Shown here: in pieces, positions 22,672-31,490 of the stretch
How positions within the stretch are numbered: the first letter of the stretch is position 1
Layout of the letters: each line of letters opens with the position of its first letter
DNA from: Armatimonadota bacterium
GTDB lineage: Bacteria > Armatimonadota > Zipacnadia > UBA1398 > JAKPQA01
Assembly (NCBI GenBank): GCA_029547025.1
Contig: JAKPQA010000183.1
Span: forward strand, 1-41,056
Direction: 5' to 3'
Length of the DNA stretch: 41,056 nucleotides
Notes under the pieces: model-generated
What the model saw: only the letters and a program-made list of their open reading frames with translations
Database searches by the model: none
What the model was told of the DNA's origin: nothing
Made by a program: the position numbers and the translations under genes

Positions 22672-23748
22672 CTAGCGTGATGGCGCCGGCGCTACGTCGA
22701 GGCCCGAGATCCGTCCACCCGCCACCGTGGCTAGCTCCTTGAGCTGGTTGTCAGGAAGTGTCACCCCATAAAGCGTCGCTGGCCCGGGCGGTGTGTAGGG
22801 GATGAAGAGCACCATGCTGTCGTCCGGCAGCCACACCACGCTGCGGGGGTCGACCATGATGTCGCCGCTCACCTTGGTGGGTGTGCCCGCAATGACCACG
22901 TAAAGGGCTTTGGGTCCCGGCTCGGCCCCCGCGGCCGCCGCCGGCCGGGCGATGAACCACACATAGGTCGCGCCGGCCGACCAGCCCCACGACTCCAGGT
23001 CCTGCATACCGGCCGACACGATGGTGTCCTGGCCCGCTTTGAGCAGATGCAGTTCCGATTGGCCCTGGTTCAGAGCGACGTACAGGATGGGATAGTCCCC
23101 CTTGGCCGCCGCGGTTACCGGCGGGGTCGGAGGTGGCGGCGCCGATCCCTGGGGCGGTGCGGTGGGAGGCTCCTCGACGCCCGGAACCGTCGGGACCGTG
23201 GGAGGCACCGAGGGCGGCGCACCGCCCGGCACGACGGGCTGGCCATCGGGCACCGCCGGGGCCACCTCGCGGCCCGGAACACCTCCGCCTCCCTCACGGC
23301 CTGGACCGCCGTCGTCGGGACTGGGCGGCGGCACGCTCTCGGTGCTTGGGGGGCGACTCGCTGTTGGCCGGTCGGGGTTGCCGACGGGCGGGACGCGCTG
23401 GGCGTCACCCGGATTCGATCCCTCGTGAATCTCACGGATGTTCGAGTACCCATCGCCATCGGAGTCGCGGCCCTCGATGTCCTTGAGGCCCATCTCACTG
23501 GCGCCAGCGGTCTTCCAGTCCCGGCCATAGCCATTGAGCCTCACATCGGCCTTGTTGGGTTCATCTTCCCCTTCCGGGACGAGATGGCAGACAGAACAGC
23601 GGCCGAGCTCCGGCGAACGCGAATGGTACGTGCGCTTGAACAGCTTCATGTTGGAGCTGGTGGCAGACGCGGCGGTCGCCACGCCCAGAGCGATCAGGAC
23701 TGCCAACAGCGCCACAGCTCGGGGGCGTACGCGTAAGGCGGCGGTCAT
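22672..23748 (-). CDS. Secreted mono-haem c-type protein with EF-hand/TSP3-like repeat and proline-rich linker
   Basis: This 358-residue protein starts at ATG 23748, eight bases after GGAG. An ATG two codons upstream lies too close to the site. Residues 1-29 are a signal peptide. C51-S-V-C54-H55 is a c-type haem attachment motif. Residues 95-106 (DSDGDGYSNIRE) are a calcium-binding DxDGDG loop as in thrombospondin type-3 or dockerin repeats. Residues about 115-210 are a Pro/Gly-rich low-complexity linker. The C-terminal about 145 residues look like part of a beta-propeller (YPILYVALNQGQSELHLL, DDSMVLFIPYTPPG). It may be an extracellular electron-transfer or redox-sensing protein; function unknown. 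Confidence 0.8.
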   Translation of the reverse strand: MTAALRVRPRAVALLAVLIALGVATAASATSSNMKLFKRTYHSRSPELGRCSVCHLVPEGEDEPNKADVRLNGYGRDWKTAGASEMGLKDIEGRDSDGDGYSNIREIHEGSNPGDAQRVPPVGNPDRPTASRPPSTESVPPPSPDDGGPGREGGGGVPGREVAPAVPDGQPVVPGGAPPSVPPTVPTVPGVEEPPTAPPQGSAPPPPTPPVTAAAKGDYPILYVALNQGQSELHLLKAGQDTIVSAGMQDLESWGWSAGATYVWFIARPAAAAGAEPGPKALYVVIAGTPTKVSGDIMVDPRSVVWLPDDSMVLFIPYTPPGPATLYGVTLPDNQLKELATVAGGRISGLDVAPAPSR

Positions 23749-23966
23749 GGGCATCTCTCCTCGAGTGCCGAGCCAACTGGTGTCACAGGCCCTGCCCGAC
23801 GACTCCATAGTTTGCCGTTCGCCGTCCATTACCTGCCCGGCAGGCGAACCGGCCACTCTATCAGACGCTCAAGAGGGCTGAATCGGTCGCGGTTCGCGCA
23901 CGAGGAGCCAGAGGACGACCGGCGGAGGAGGCGGAATGGATCTCGGGATCGGGAAGAAGGGATCGG

Positions 23967-24959
23967 ATGTGGCCAGCGATGCCTACCCCGGATGGCAAGC
24001 AGTGGGGACGCCTGCGCCTCTTCGATCCGCGCAAGGGTGTCACCATCCGCGCACCGTTGGGGTCAGCCCCAGGGTGGTGGGCGGGTGCCAGCTCGTGCGT
24101 CCGCGAGCATAGCACGGGGTTCTTCTTCATGTACTATCGCCTCCGCAAGCCGCGGGAACGGGGCCGCGGAGCCGAGTGCCGAATCGCCGCGAGCGCCGAC
24201 GGAGTCCACTTCGAGGATGTTTGGCACGCGACGCGCGACCAGATCGGAACCGTTTCCATGGAGCGATCGGCTCTCGTCCAGGGCGAGGACGGAGTCTGGC
24301 GCCTCTACCTCAGCTATGTGGACCCTGCCGACAACCGGTGGCGGATCGACCTGCTCGAAGCGGATGAGCCACGGCGCTTTGACCCGCAGATCCGGCAGCC
24401 AGTGCTCACCGGACCAACCATTGGCGCCGAGGGGGTCAAGGACCCCGTGGTGCTGGTGTTCGGCGGGATCTACTTCATGTTCGTGAGCTACGCTCGGCCA
24501 CCAGTCGGCCTCGAGCCCCATCAGGCCGCCGGTCTGCATGCCACAGCCGATGTGTTCAACACGGGCCTGACACTGTCCGCCACCGGCCTGGCGCTCAGCT
24601 CCGATGGACGCCACTTCGAGTGGCAGGGCGAGGTGTTCGGCCCGGCCCCTTCGGGTTGGGACCGCTACTGTGCTCGGATCAGTACGGTCGTGTACCTCCC
24701 TCCCGTCTTCGCCTTCCTCTACGATGGGAGCGCCACCGTGGACGAGAACTACGAGGAGCGGTGTGGACTGGGCATGTCGCTGGACCTGGCCCGGTTCCAT
24801 CGTGCCTCGGCGAATCAGCCGGTCCTCACATCGCCCCACGGCTCGGGGAGCCTCCGCTATGCCGATGCGGTGCGCGATGGTGACCGGTTGCTCCTGTACT
24901 ACGAGTACGCGCGGCCCGATGGATCGCACGAACTGCGGATGAGCCTGGTGACGTTCTAG
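23967..24959 (+). CDS. Beta-propeller glycosidase-like protein (GH43/GH130 type)
   Basis: This 330-residue protein without signal peptide starts at ATG 23967 after GAAGG. The blades are marked by repeated phrases typical of five-bladed glycosidases: FMYYR, ASADGVHFEDV, WRLYLSYVD, GVKDPVVLVFGGIYFMFVSY, LSSDGRHFEW and DRLLLYYEY. Acidic residues suited to catalysis occur in GVKDPVV and in the region near residue 250 (YDGSATVDENYEER). GH43, GH62 and GH130 all share this shape, so the bond cleaved is unknown. Lack of a signal suggests a cytosolic role on imported sugar. The epimerase gene follows 58 bp later. Confidence 0.8.
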   Translation: MWPAMPTPDGKQWGRLRLFDPRKGVTIRAPLGSAPGWWAGASSCVREHSTGFFFMYYRLRKPRERGRGAECRIAASADGVHFEDVWHATRDQIGTVSMERSALVQGEDGVWRLYLSYVDPADNRWRIDLLEADEPRRFDPQIRQPVLTGPTIGAEGVKDPVVLVFGGIYFMFVSYARPPVGLEPHQAAGLHATADVFNTGLTLSATGLALSSDGRHFEWQGEVFGPAPSGWDRYCARISTVVYLPPVFAFLYDGSATVDENYEERCGLGMSLDLARFHRASANQPVLTSPHGSGSLRYADAVRDGDRLLLYYEYARPDGSHELRMSLVTF

Positions 24960-25017
24960 CGGGGAGCCGTGGCACGCAGGCCTGCGGCCATCGGATGCGG
25001 GAACTGGGGGTAGTCTG

Positions 25018-25956
25018 ATGTCTAAGGCACTGGTAACGGGGGGCGCCGGCTTCATCGGTTCGCACATCGTGGACCGGCTGCTCGGCATGGGATTCGATGT
25101 GGCCGTGATCGACAACCTGTCGACCGGCTATCGGCGGAACCTGAACGCGAAGGCGACCTTCCACGAGCGGGACATCCGTGACGGAGAGGCTGTGAGGGCC
25201 ATCTTCGAGGCCGAGCGCCCCAGTGTGGTGTTCCACTTGGCCGCACAGATGGATGTGCGCCGGTCGGTGGCCGACCCCGTCTACGATGCCCAGTGCAATG
25301 TGCTCGGGAGCCTCAACCTGCTGGAGGCGGCGCGCGCCACCGGCGTGAGCAAGATCATCTATGCCTCGACCGGCGGTGCCGTCTACGGCGAGCCGCTCGA
25401 ACTGCCGGTGCGAGAGACCCATCCGATCAACCCGATCTGCCCCTACGGTGCGTCGAAGCACACGGTTGAACACTACCTGTTCATGTACCGCGCCAACTAT
25501 GGGCTCGAGTACACGGTGCTGCGCTACCCGAATGTGTTCGGGCCGCGGCAGGATCCACACGGCGAAGCCGGAGTGGTGGCCATCTTCAGCCAGCTCATGC
25601 TGGCAGGTAAGCAACCCAGGATCTTCGGTCGGGGTGACCAGACCCGCGACTACGTATTCGTGCGGGATGTAGTCGACGCCAACATGCTGGCCCTGGAGGG
25701 CGGACACGGTTGTATATACAACGTCGGAACCGGCGTCGAAACGAATGTGAACCAAGTGTTCGCCGCTGTGGCGCAGGCGCTCGGGTACTCGGGCCAGCCC
25801 GACTACGCGGAAGAGCGCCTGGGCGAGATCAGCCGCATCTGCCTCGATGCCGGGCTGTTGCGATCTGAACTGGGCTGGACACCGCGCTATACCTTCGAAG
25901 AGGGGATCCAGGAGGCGACCGCCTTCTACAAGGACCAGGCACAGTCGGGGATCTGA
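25018..25956 (+). CDS. NAD-dependent sugar-nucleotide epimerase (extended SDR, GalE-like)
   Basis: This 312-residue protein has N-terminal ALVTGGAGFIGSHIVDRLL (NAD-binding GxxGxxG), HLAAQMDVRRSVADP, the catalytic STGGAVYGE...CPYGASK (Y-x-x-x-K) and the NVFGPRQDP region. These features and the length match UDP-glucose/GlcNAc 4-epimerases and near relatives. It supplies activated sugars for surface glycans; the exact sugar is not visible. Start ATG 25018. A 35-bp gap separates it from the first EAL-HDOD gene, so the two may share a transcript. Confidence 0.93.
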   Translation: MSKALVTGGAGFIGSHIVDRLLGMGFDVAVIDNLSTGYRRNLNAKATFHERDIRDGEAVRAIFEAERPSVVFHLAAQMDVRRSVADPVYDAQCNVLGSLNLLEAARATGVSKIIYASTGGAVYGEPLELPVRETHPINPICPYGASKHTVEHYLFMYRANYGLEYTVLRYPNVFGPRQDPHGEAGVVAIFSQLMLAGKQPRIFGRGDQTRDYVFVRDVVDANMLALEGGHGCIYNVGTGVETNVNQVFAAVAQALGYSGQPDYAEERLGEISRICLDAGLLRSELGWTPRYTFEEGIQEATAFYKDQAQSGI

Positions 25957-25991
25957 GCTGGCTCGATCTGTGAACGGTTCGGAGTGGGAGA

Positions 25992-27230
25992 ATGGACGTC
26001 TGGGTTGGGCGGCAACCGATCTTCGATGGTGACGTCAAGGTACGGGCCTATGAGGTGCTGTACCGGAGCGGGGCTCGTGGTTCGCGCCACGTTGTGGGCG
26101 AGGATAGGGCGACGGCCGAGACGATCGTCCACACCTTCATCGACCTGGGGCTCGAGACCATCACCGGAGGCCGCCGGGCTTTCCTCAACTTCAGCCGCGA
26201 GATGCTCGTCGGCGGCTTCGCAGAGCTGCTCCCGGCCGACGCCGTCGTCATCGAGGTGCTGGAACACACCGGGGCCGATGACGCGGTCATCGAGGCCTGC
26301 GACCGACTCAAGCGGGCCGGGTACCGGCTCGCGCTCGACGACTACGTCCACGGCACCGGGTCGCACGAGCTATTGGTGCCGATGGCCGACATCATCAAGG
26401 TGGACTTCAAGCGGAGCAGCGTGGAAGCGCGGCTCGAGGCCGTGCGACAACTCAAGCGGCCCGGACGCGTTATGCTCGCGGAGAAGGTGGAGTCTGAGCG
26501 GCAGTTCGAGTGGGCCCGCCGGAACGGCTATGAGCACTTTCAGGGGTTCTTCTTTGCCCGCCCGTCCAACGTGCACGGCGAACAGATCCCGCAGGCCAAG
26601 GCGAGTTACATCCGCCTGCTCAGCGTGCTGCGCGAACAGACGCTGGACCTGGACGAGCTCGCGGGCATCATCAAGAGCGACGTGTCTCTCTCGCACACGC
26701 TGCTGCGGATGCTCAACTCGGCGGGCTTCGCGTGGCGCCGCCGGATCGAGTCAGTTCGCCATGCACTGGTGGCGCTTGGTGAGGACGCGACGCGCCGATG
26801 GCTATCGCTGCTGTGCCTTACGGCCATCGCCGCCGACCGGCCGCCAGAGCTCGTTGTGCAATCGCTGACTCGGGCGAGATTCCTGGAGGCCCTGGCGCCC
26901 GGGATCGGCCTCGAGTCACGTCAGACCGACCTGTTCTTCATGGGAGTGGTCTCCCTGCTGGGCGCGATCCTGAGGCGCCCACTGGCCGCCATCGTCCCTC
27001 AGCTGGGCTTGCCCGAGGACGTCGAGGCTGCGCTGCTGGGCCGCGGTACCGACATGGGTCATGCCCTGGACCTCGCTCGCGCGTTCGAGAACGGCGACTG
27101 GCGCTCCGTCTCCAAACTGTGCGGATCACTCGGCGCCAGCCTCCAGACCGTGCCCGGTCTCTACATCGAGGCCGCCCAACACGCGACGCGCGCGCTGGGT
27201 ATCGAGGACCGAGGTGACCAGGAGACGTAA
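25992..27230 (+). CDS. EAL-HDOD signalling protein 1
   Basis: This 412-residue protein has start ATG 25992 seven bases after GGAG. Residues 1-200 form an EAL-type domain of the YuxH group: AYEVLYR for the EAL motif, FLNFSRE (Asn), VIEVLE, LALDDY (Asp pair), IIKVDF (Lys), AEKVE and FQGFFFARP. Most metal ligands are kept, but the DDFGTG loop is altered to DDYVHGTG. Residues about 205-400 are an HDOD domain (helical, HD-related but without its metal site). Such proteins are c-di-GMP phosphodiesterases or degenerate binders. It is the first of three tandem paralogues and the only one with a longer C-terminus (DRGDQET). Confidence 0.92.
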   Translation: MDVWVGRQPIFDGDVKVRAYEVLYRSGARGSRHVVGEDRATAETIVHTFIDLGLETITGGRRAFLNFSREMLVGGFAELLPADAVVIEVLEHTGADDAVIEACDRLKRAGYRLALDDYVHGTGSHELLVPMADIIKVDFKRSSVEARLEAVRQLKRPGRVMLAEKVESERQFEWARRNGYEHFQGFFFARPSNVHGEQIPQAKASYIRLLSVLREQTLDLDELAGIIKSDVSLSHTLLRMLNSAGFAWRRRIESVRHALVALGEDATRRWLSLLCLTAIAADRPPELVVQSLTRARFLEALAPGIGLESRQTDLFFMGVVSLLGAILRRPLAAIVPQLGLPEDVEAALLGRGTDMGHALDLARAFENGDWRSVSKLCGSLGASLQTVPGLYIEAAQHATRALGIEDRGDQET

Positions 27231-27241
27231 GGGGGGCCGGG

Positions 27242-28462
27242 GTGGACTTCTGGGTCGGACGGCAACCCATCTTGGGGTGCCGGATGAACGTCGAGGCCTA
27301 CGAGCTGCTGTACCGGTCCGGGTCTGTGGGCGCTGCCGGTCCCATCGATGGCGACCAGGCGACGGCCCAGACGATCGTCCACGCGTTCGTGGACCTCGAC
27401 CTACCGTCGCTCACGGGCGGAAAGCGTGCGTTCATTAACTTCACCCGCGAGATGCTCGTCGGAGGCATCGCCGAGCTACTGCCGCCGGATGCCATCGTGG
27501 TCGAGGTACTCGAGACCGTGGACGCCGACGACCAGGTTGTCGAGGCCTGCACCCGGCTGAAGCACGCGGGGTACCAGTTGGCTCTTGACGACTACCTATT
27601 GGAGTCGGAACAGCACCAGCGGCTCCTGCCCCTGGCCGATGTGGTGAAGGTCGACTTCATGGGTAATGACCTGAGGGCCCGGGAGGAGGCCGTGCGGCGC
27701 CTCAAGAGTCCGGGCCGCCTCCTGCTGGCCGAGAAGGTGGAGACGGAGCCGGAGTTCGAGTGGGCCCGCCAACACGGTTACACGCTACACCAGGGGTACT
27801 TCTTCGCGCGGCCGACCACGGTCCAGGGGCAGCAGATACCGCCTGCCAAGCTCAACTACCTGCGGCTGCTGAATGCTTTGCGCAACCGCGAACTGGACCT
27901 CGATGCCGTCGAAGCGGCAGTTCGGGATGATGTCTCACTCACACACAGGCTTCTGAGGCTGCTCAACTCCGCCAGCTTCTCGTGGCGCCAGCGGATCGGC
28001 TCAGTGCGCCACGCGCTCGTGGCGCTGGGAGAGGATGCCACACGCAAGTGGCTCTCGCTCTTGTGTACCATGGGAATCGCGACCGATCGGCCCGCCGAGC
28101 TTGTGGTGCTCTCGCTGACGCGCGCCCGGTTCCTCGAGGAGGTCTCGGGCCTCATCGGTCTCGAGGCCCGTAGTGGTGATCTGTTCTTCATGGGCATGGT
28201 ATCCCTGCTCCCTGCGATCTTGGCGCGCGAAGCAGCGGAGGTCTATGCGCAGCTTGCCCTGCCCGACGACGTGCGACAGGCGCTCATGGGGGGCGGCAAC
28301 GTCCTGGCGAGTGCCCTGCGGATGGCCTTGGTGTTCGAGCGAGCCGAGTGGTCGCGGCTTCCGTCATTGTGCGCGGACCTTGGCACCACTCCCCGCGCGG
28401 TGTCGGACGCTTACATCCGGGCCGCTCGCCACGCGACGCGCGCCCTGGGCACTGAGGACTAA
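27242..28462 (+). CDS. EAL-HDOD signalling protein 2
   Basis: This 406-residue protein has GTG start 27242 behind AAGGGGGG, only 11 bp after gene 1. The EAL-type domain has AYELLYR, FINFTRE, VVEVLE, LALDDYLLESE, VVKVDF, AEKVE and HQGYFFARP; the loop after DDY carries no glycine pair at all. The HDOD domain covers about 205-400 and ends RALGTED, very like the neighbours. Within the trio it is the most changed in the HDOD C-terminal part (LARSGD-like region and MGGGNVLAS). A 165-bp gap follows, so transcript continuity to gene 3 is uncertain. Confidence 0.92.
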   Translation: MDFWVGRQPILGCRMNVEAYELLYRSGSVGAAGPIDGDQATAQTIVHAFVDLDLPSLTGGKRAFINFTREMLVGGIAELLPPDAIVVEVLETVDADDQVVEACTRLKHAGYQLALDDYLLESEQHQRLLPLADVVKVDFMGNDLRAREEAVRRLKSPGRLLLAEKVETEPEFEWARQHGYTLHQGYFFARPTTVQGQQIPPAKLNYLRLLNALRNRELDLDAVEAAVRDDVSLTHRLLRLLNSASFSWRQRIGSVRHALVALGEDATRKWLSLLCTMGIATDRPAELVVLSLTRARFLEEVSGLIGLEARSGDLFFMGMVSLLPAILAREAAEVYAQLALPDDVRQALMGGGNVLASALRMALVFERAEWSRLPSLCADLGTTPRAVSDAYIRAARHATRALGTED

Positions 28463-28627
28463 GTCTCCAGCCCGAGACCAAGATGGCGAGGCGGTCACCG
28501 TGTCGTAAGCATCCGGGAGGGATTGCGTACCGATTCCCTGAAGACGGGCTCTCAGCGGACGCGTCGGAAGCCTGGATGGGCGAGTCATGCGGTTACGCCC
28601 AAGCCAGTGGATTGAGGGGCGGTCGCA
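28463..28627. other. 165-bp gap between EAL-HDOD genes 2 and 3
   Basis: No coding frame and no clear promoter boxes are visible. I looked for a cyclic-di-GMP riboswitch because of the neighbours and did not find the class I or class II core sequences. The only assignable element is GAGGGGC just before the GTG at 28628. Confidence 0.5.
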
Positions 28628-29848
28628 GTGGACTTCTGGGTGGGCCGGCAGCCCATCTTCGACGGACAGGTAGTCGTTCAGGCCTACGAACTGCTGTACC
28701 GCCAGGGCCAACAGGGCCTTCGCTCGTCGGACCAGGGCGACCAGGCCACCGCGCAGACCATCGTTCACTCGCTGCTCGACCTGGGACTCCCGTCGCTCAC
28801 GGGCGGCCGGCGCGCGTATATCAACTTCACGCGCGAGATGCTCCTGGGCGGCTATGTCGAGCTGTTGCCCAAGGACGGTGTGGTCGTTGAGATCCTCGAG
28901 ACCGTGGACGTCGATGACGCTGTGGTCGGTGTGTGCTCGGAGCTTCAGCGCGCCGGCTATTGTCTGGCGCTCGACGATTTCACGCCCGGTGACGCCCGGG
29001 GGCCGGCCCTCCTCCCATTGTGTGAGCTGGTGAAAGTGGACTTTGTGGAGACCAGCGAAGAGGAACGTGCCGCGCTGGCTCGCGCGCTGCGGCCGTCCGG
29101 CCACACGCTGGTCGCTGAGAAGGTGGAGACCGAGCAGGAGTTCGAGTGGGCCCGGGCCAATGGGTTCTCCCTTCACCAGGGGTTCTTCTTCGCCCGGCCG
29201 ACGACGGTCCAGGGGCGCGTGAATCCGACGGCGAAACTGAGCTACGTACGTCTCCTGAGCACCCTTCGCCAGCCGGTGCTGGATTTCGACGAGCTCGAGC
29301 GCACCGTCAAGTCGGATGTGGCGCTCTCACACAAGCTCCTGCGCATGCTCAACTCGGCCGGATTCGGATGGCGGCGCCGGATCGAGTCGGTTCGCCACGC
29401 CCTGGTCGCTCTGGGGGAAGAGGCGATCCGCAAGTGGCTGTCTCTGGTCTGCATCGCGTCGATCGCCGCTGACCGCCCGCAGGAGCTGGTGGTGCAATCA
29501 CTGAGCCGGGCATGGTTTCTGGAGCAGCTCGGCCCTCATGTGGGCATGGGCGACCGCAAGACCGACCTGTTCTTCATGGGGATCGTCTCCCTGCTGGGAG
29601 CCCTACTCCTGCGGCCGATGGACGAGATCGTGGAGCAGCTCACATTGGCCAAGGACGTCGAGCGCGGGCTTCTCGGCCAGGATGGCCGGATGGGGGAAGC
29701 CCTGGAACTGGCACGAGCACTCGAGAACGCCGACTGGCGGGCCGTCCCGGTCATCTGTGGCGATCTGTCCACGGACCCGGGCATCGTCGCCCGTCTGTAC
29801 GTCGATGCGGTGCGCGAGACGTCGCGCATCCTGGGTGCCGAGGACTAG
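28628..29848 (+). CDS. EAL-HDOD signalling protein 3
   Basis: This 406-residue protein has GTG start 28628, eight bases after GAGGGGC. The EAL-type domain has AYELLYR, YINFTRE, VVEILE, LALDDFTPGDARG, LVKVDF, AEKVE and HQGFFFARP. DDF is restored here, unlike the DDY of the other two, but the rest of the loop differs from DDFGTG. The HDOD domain is followed by a C-terminus ending RILGAED. The stop TAG at 29846-29848 is in frame with the next gene, 30 bp upstream of its likely start. Confidence 0.92.
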   Translation: MDFWVGRQPIFDGQVVVQAYELLYRQGQQGLRSSDQGDQATAQTIVHSLLDLGLPSLTGGRRAYINFTREMLLGGYVELLPKDGVVVEILETVDVDDAVVGVCSELQRAGYCLALDDFTPGDARGPALLPLCELVKVDFVETSEEERAALARALRPSGHTLVAEKVETEQEFEWARANGFSLHQGFFFARPTTVQGRVNPTAKLSYVRLLSTLRQPVLDFDELERTVKSDVALSHKLLRMLNSAGFGWRRRIESVRHALVALGEEAIRKWLSLVCIASIAADRPQELVVQSLSRAWFLEQLGPHVGMGDRKTDLFFMGIVSLLGALLLRPMDEIVEQLTLAKDVERGLLGQDGRMGEALELARALENADWRAVPVICGDLSTDPGIVARLYVDAVRETSRILGAED

Positions 29849-29878
29849 CTGGAGTACCTGCCGCCGAGAGGAGGGACC

Positions 29879-30709
29879 ACGGCGAGGATCGATGCTCACT
29901 ACTATCAGCAGTTCGACGCCGATCTGAAGCGAGAGGTCCCCGGCGAGGGATACGGGGGCTGGAAGCACGCCCGCATCGACCTGGCGCCAGATCACACGGC
30001 ATTTGTGGTGATGCATGCATGGGACTGCGGCACGCCCGAGGAGTACCCGGGCTGGTACCGTTGTGTCGAGTACATCCCTCGAGCGAACCGCATTTGCCGT
30101 GAGGTCTTCCCTCCGCTGCTCGCGGCCATCCGGCGTTCGCCGCTCCCGCTATACCATGTGGTCGGCGGGGGTGATTACTATCGGCATCTGCCCGGCTACA
30201 TGCGAGCAGCGGCTTTGGCCGGTCCCGCGCCCGAACCGCCGCCTCTCGTGGCCAGTGATCCGGTGCTGGACGGCCTGCACGCCTTCCGCTCGACAACGGT
30301 GTTCGTGGGGGAACACAACCAGTCCGACGTCGCCCGGGGGTTCGAGCGGCTGGACTTCGCGCCCGAGGCGCGCCCGTACGGCGATGAGGGTGTGGCCGAA
30401 AACGGTCACCAGTTGGGGGCCCTGTGCCGGGCAGACGGCATCAATCACCTGATCTACATGGGCTTCGCCATCAACTGGTGCCTCCTGCTCTCGCCCGGTG
30501 GCATGCACGAGATGAGCCAGCGTGGCGTGATGTGTTCGGCCATCCGGCAGGCCGTCACTGCCGTGGAGAACCGCGAGAGCGCTCGCCGGGAGCTGCACAA
30601 GGAAGAGGGCCTGTGGCGGGTCGCCCTGGCTTTCGGATTCGTGTTCGATGCCGACGACGTCATCCGGGCCCTGAACCGGTTGTGTGGGCACGGGCCACAT
30701 GATGAGTGA
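29879..30709 (+). CDS. Isochorismatase-like cysteine hydrolase, apparent ACG start
   Basis: About 276 residues. The frame has coding character from just after AGGAGGG (29868-29874) but no ATG, GTG or TTG until GTG 30005. An ACG at 29879, four bases after the ribosome site, would give ARIDAHYYQQFDADLK as the following residues, so either ACG serves as start or an ATG was mutated. Family features are the early aspartate in VVMHAWDCG and the nucleophile cysteine in MGFAINWCLLLSPGG. The basic catalytic residue of the triad is not obvious (TVFVGEHNQ). The substrate is unknown. It overlaps the YesL-like gene by about 10 bp. Confidence 0.75.
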   Translation, partial: TARIDAHYYQQFDADLKREVPGEGYGGWKHARIDLAPDHTAFVVMHAWDCGTPEEYPGWYRCVEYIPRANRICREVFPPLLAAIRRSPLPLYHVVGGGDYYRHLPGYMRAAALAGPAPEPPPLVASDPVLDGLHAFRSTTVFVGEHNQSDVARGFERLDFAPEARPYGDEGVAENGHQLGALCRADGINHLIYMGFAINWCLLLSPGGMHEMSQRGVMCSAIRQAVTAVENRESARRELHKEEGLWRVALAFGFVFDADDVIRALNRLCGHGPHDE

Positions 30710-31487
30710 GCCGCGACTCGCCCCCGAGGACAGCCTGGTGGCTGCCTGGAAGTGTGCCACACGCCAGACCTACGACCGGCTGGGCCTGGTCATGTTCGCC
30801 AATGTTGCGTGGGTTGCGGCCACACTGGGGCCACTCGGTGTGTGGTTGGGCTTACCCGTGGTCCCGGCCTGGGCCCGCGCCACCGGCGCAGTGTTGTCCT
30901 TGGTGTTCCTGGGCGGGCCGGCGTCCCTTGGGTTGTACCGTGTGGCCCTGGCCGTGAGCCGTGGCGATGATGCTGGCCCTCTGCTGTTCCTATCGGGCTT
31001 CGGTCGCCTGTTCCCCCGAGCCGTGCTGGTGGCCGCGCTGAACGCGCTCGTCATTGCCACCGGCCTGAGTGTGGCACTCTTCTGGCTCCGGTTCCAGTCG
31101 GTGTATCTGGCCGCCATCGGCTGTGTCTGGGCATGGCTCCTCTCGCTGTGGTGCATCTCGCAGTGCGTTGCCTGGCCGCTCCTGGCCGATCCCGACGTTC
31201 GCGTTGGAATGGCCCTGCGCGCAGCCCTGGGCTTGACGATGGCGCGCCTGCCGTCGGTGCTTGCCATGGTCTGGGCCCCGGTGGCTGGGCTGGCCGTGTG
31301 CGTCCTGCCGGCTCTTGTTGTATCGCCCAAGCTGCTGGGCCTTCCCGTCCTGGTTGTCGCGCTGCTATTCTTCGCTCACGCCGCCTTCGTCCACACTCAC
31401 GTGTCATGGTGGTTGGTGGCCGGGCGCCCGGCAGGGGCATCAGAAAGGGTGCCAGAACCCTGCGACGGCTTGGAAAGCGGGGAGTGA
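30699..31487 (+). CDS. YesL/DUF624-like membrane protein
   Basis: This 262-residue protein has five to six hydrophobic segments. The opening YDRLGLVMFANVAWVAATLGPLGVW resembles the start of YesL (DUF624) proteins, which accompany sugar ABC transporters and glycosidases in other bacteria, but no such transporter is beside it here. The start is ATG 30699 or 30702, overlapping the hydrolase stop; no strong ribosome site is visible, so it is probably coupled. The PfkB gene starts four bases after its stop. Confidence 0.7.
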   Translation: MMSEPRLAPEDSLVAAWKCATRQTYDRLGLVMFANVAWVAATLGPLGVWLGLPVVPAWARATGAVLSLVFLGGPASLGLYRVALAVSRGDDAGPLLFLSGFGRLFPRAVLVAALNALVIATGLSVALFWLRFQSVYLAAIGCVWAWLLSLWCISQCVAWPLLADPDVRVGMALRAALGLTMARLPSVLAMVWAPVAGLAVCVLPALVVSPKLLGLPVLVVALLFFAHAAFVHTHVSWWLVAGRPAGASERVPEPCDGLESGE

Positions 31488-31490
31488 GCT

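Noticed and set aside
28463-28627. Cyclic-di-GMP riboswitch between EAL-HDOD genes 2 and 3
   Set aside because: The conserved cores of the known classes are not found.
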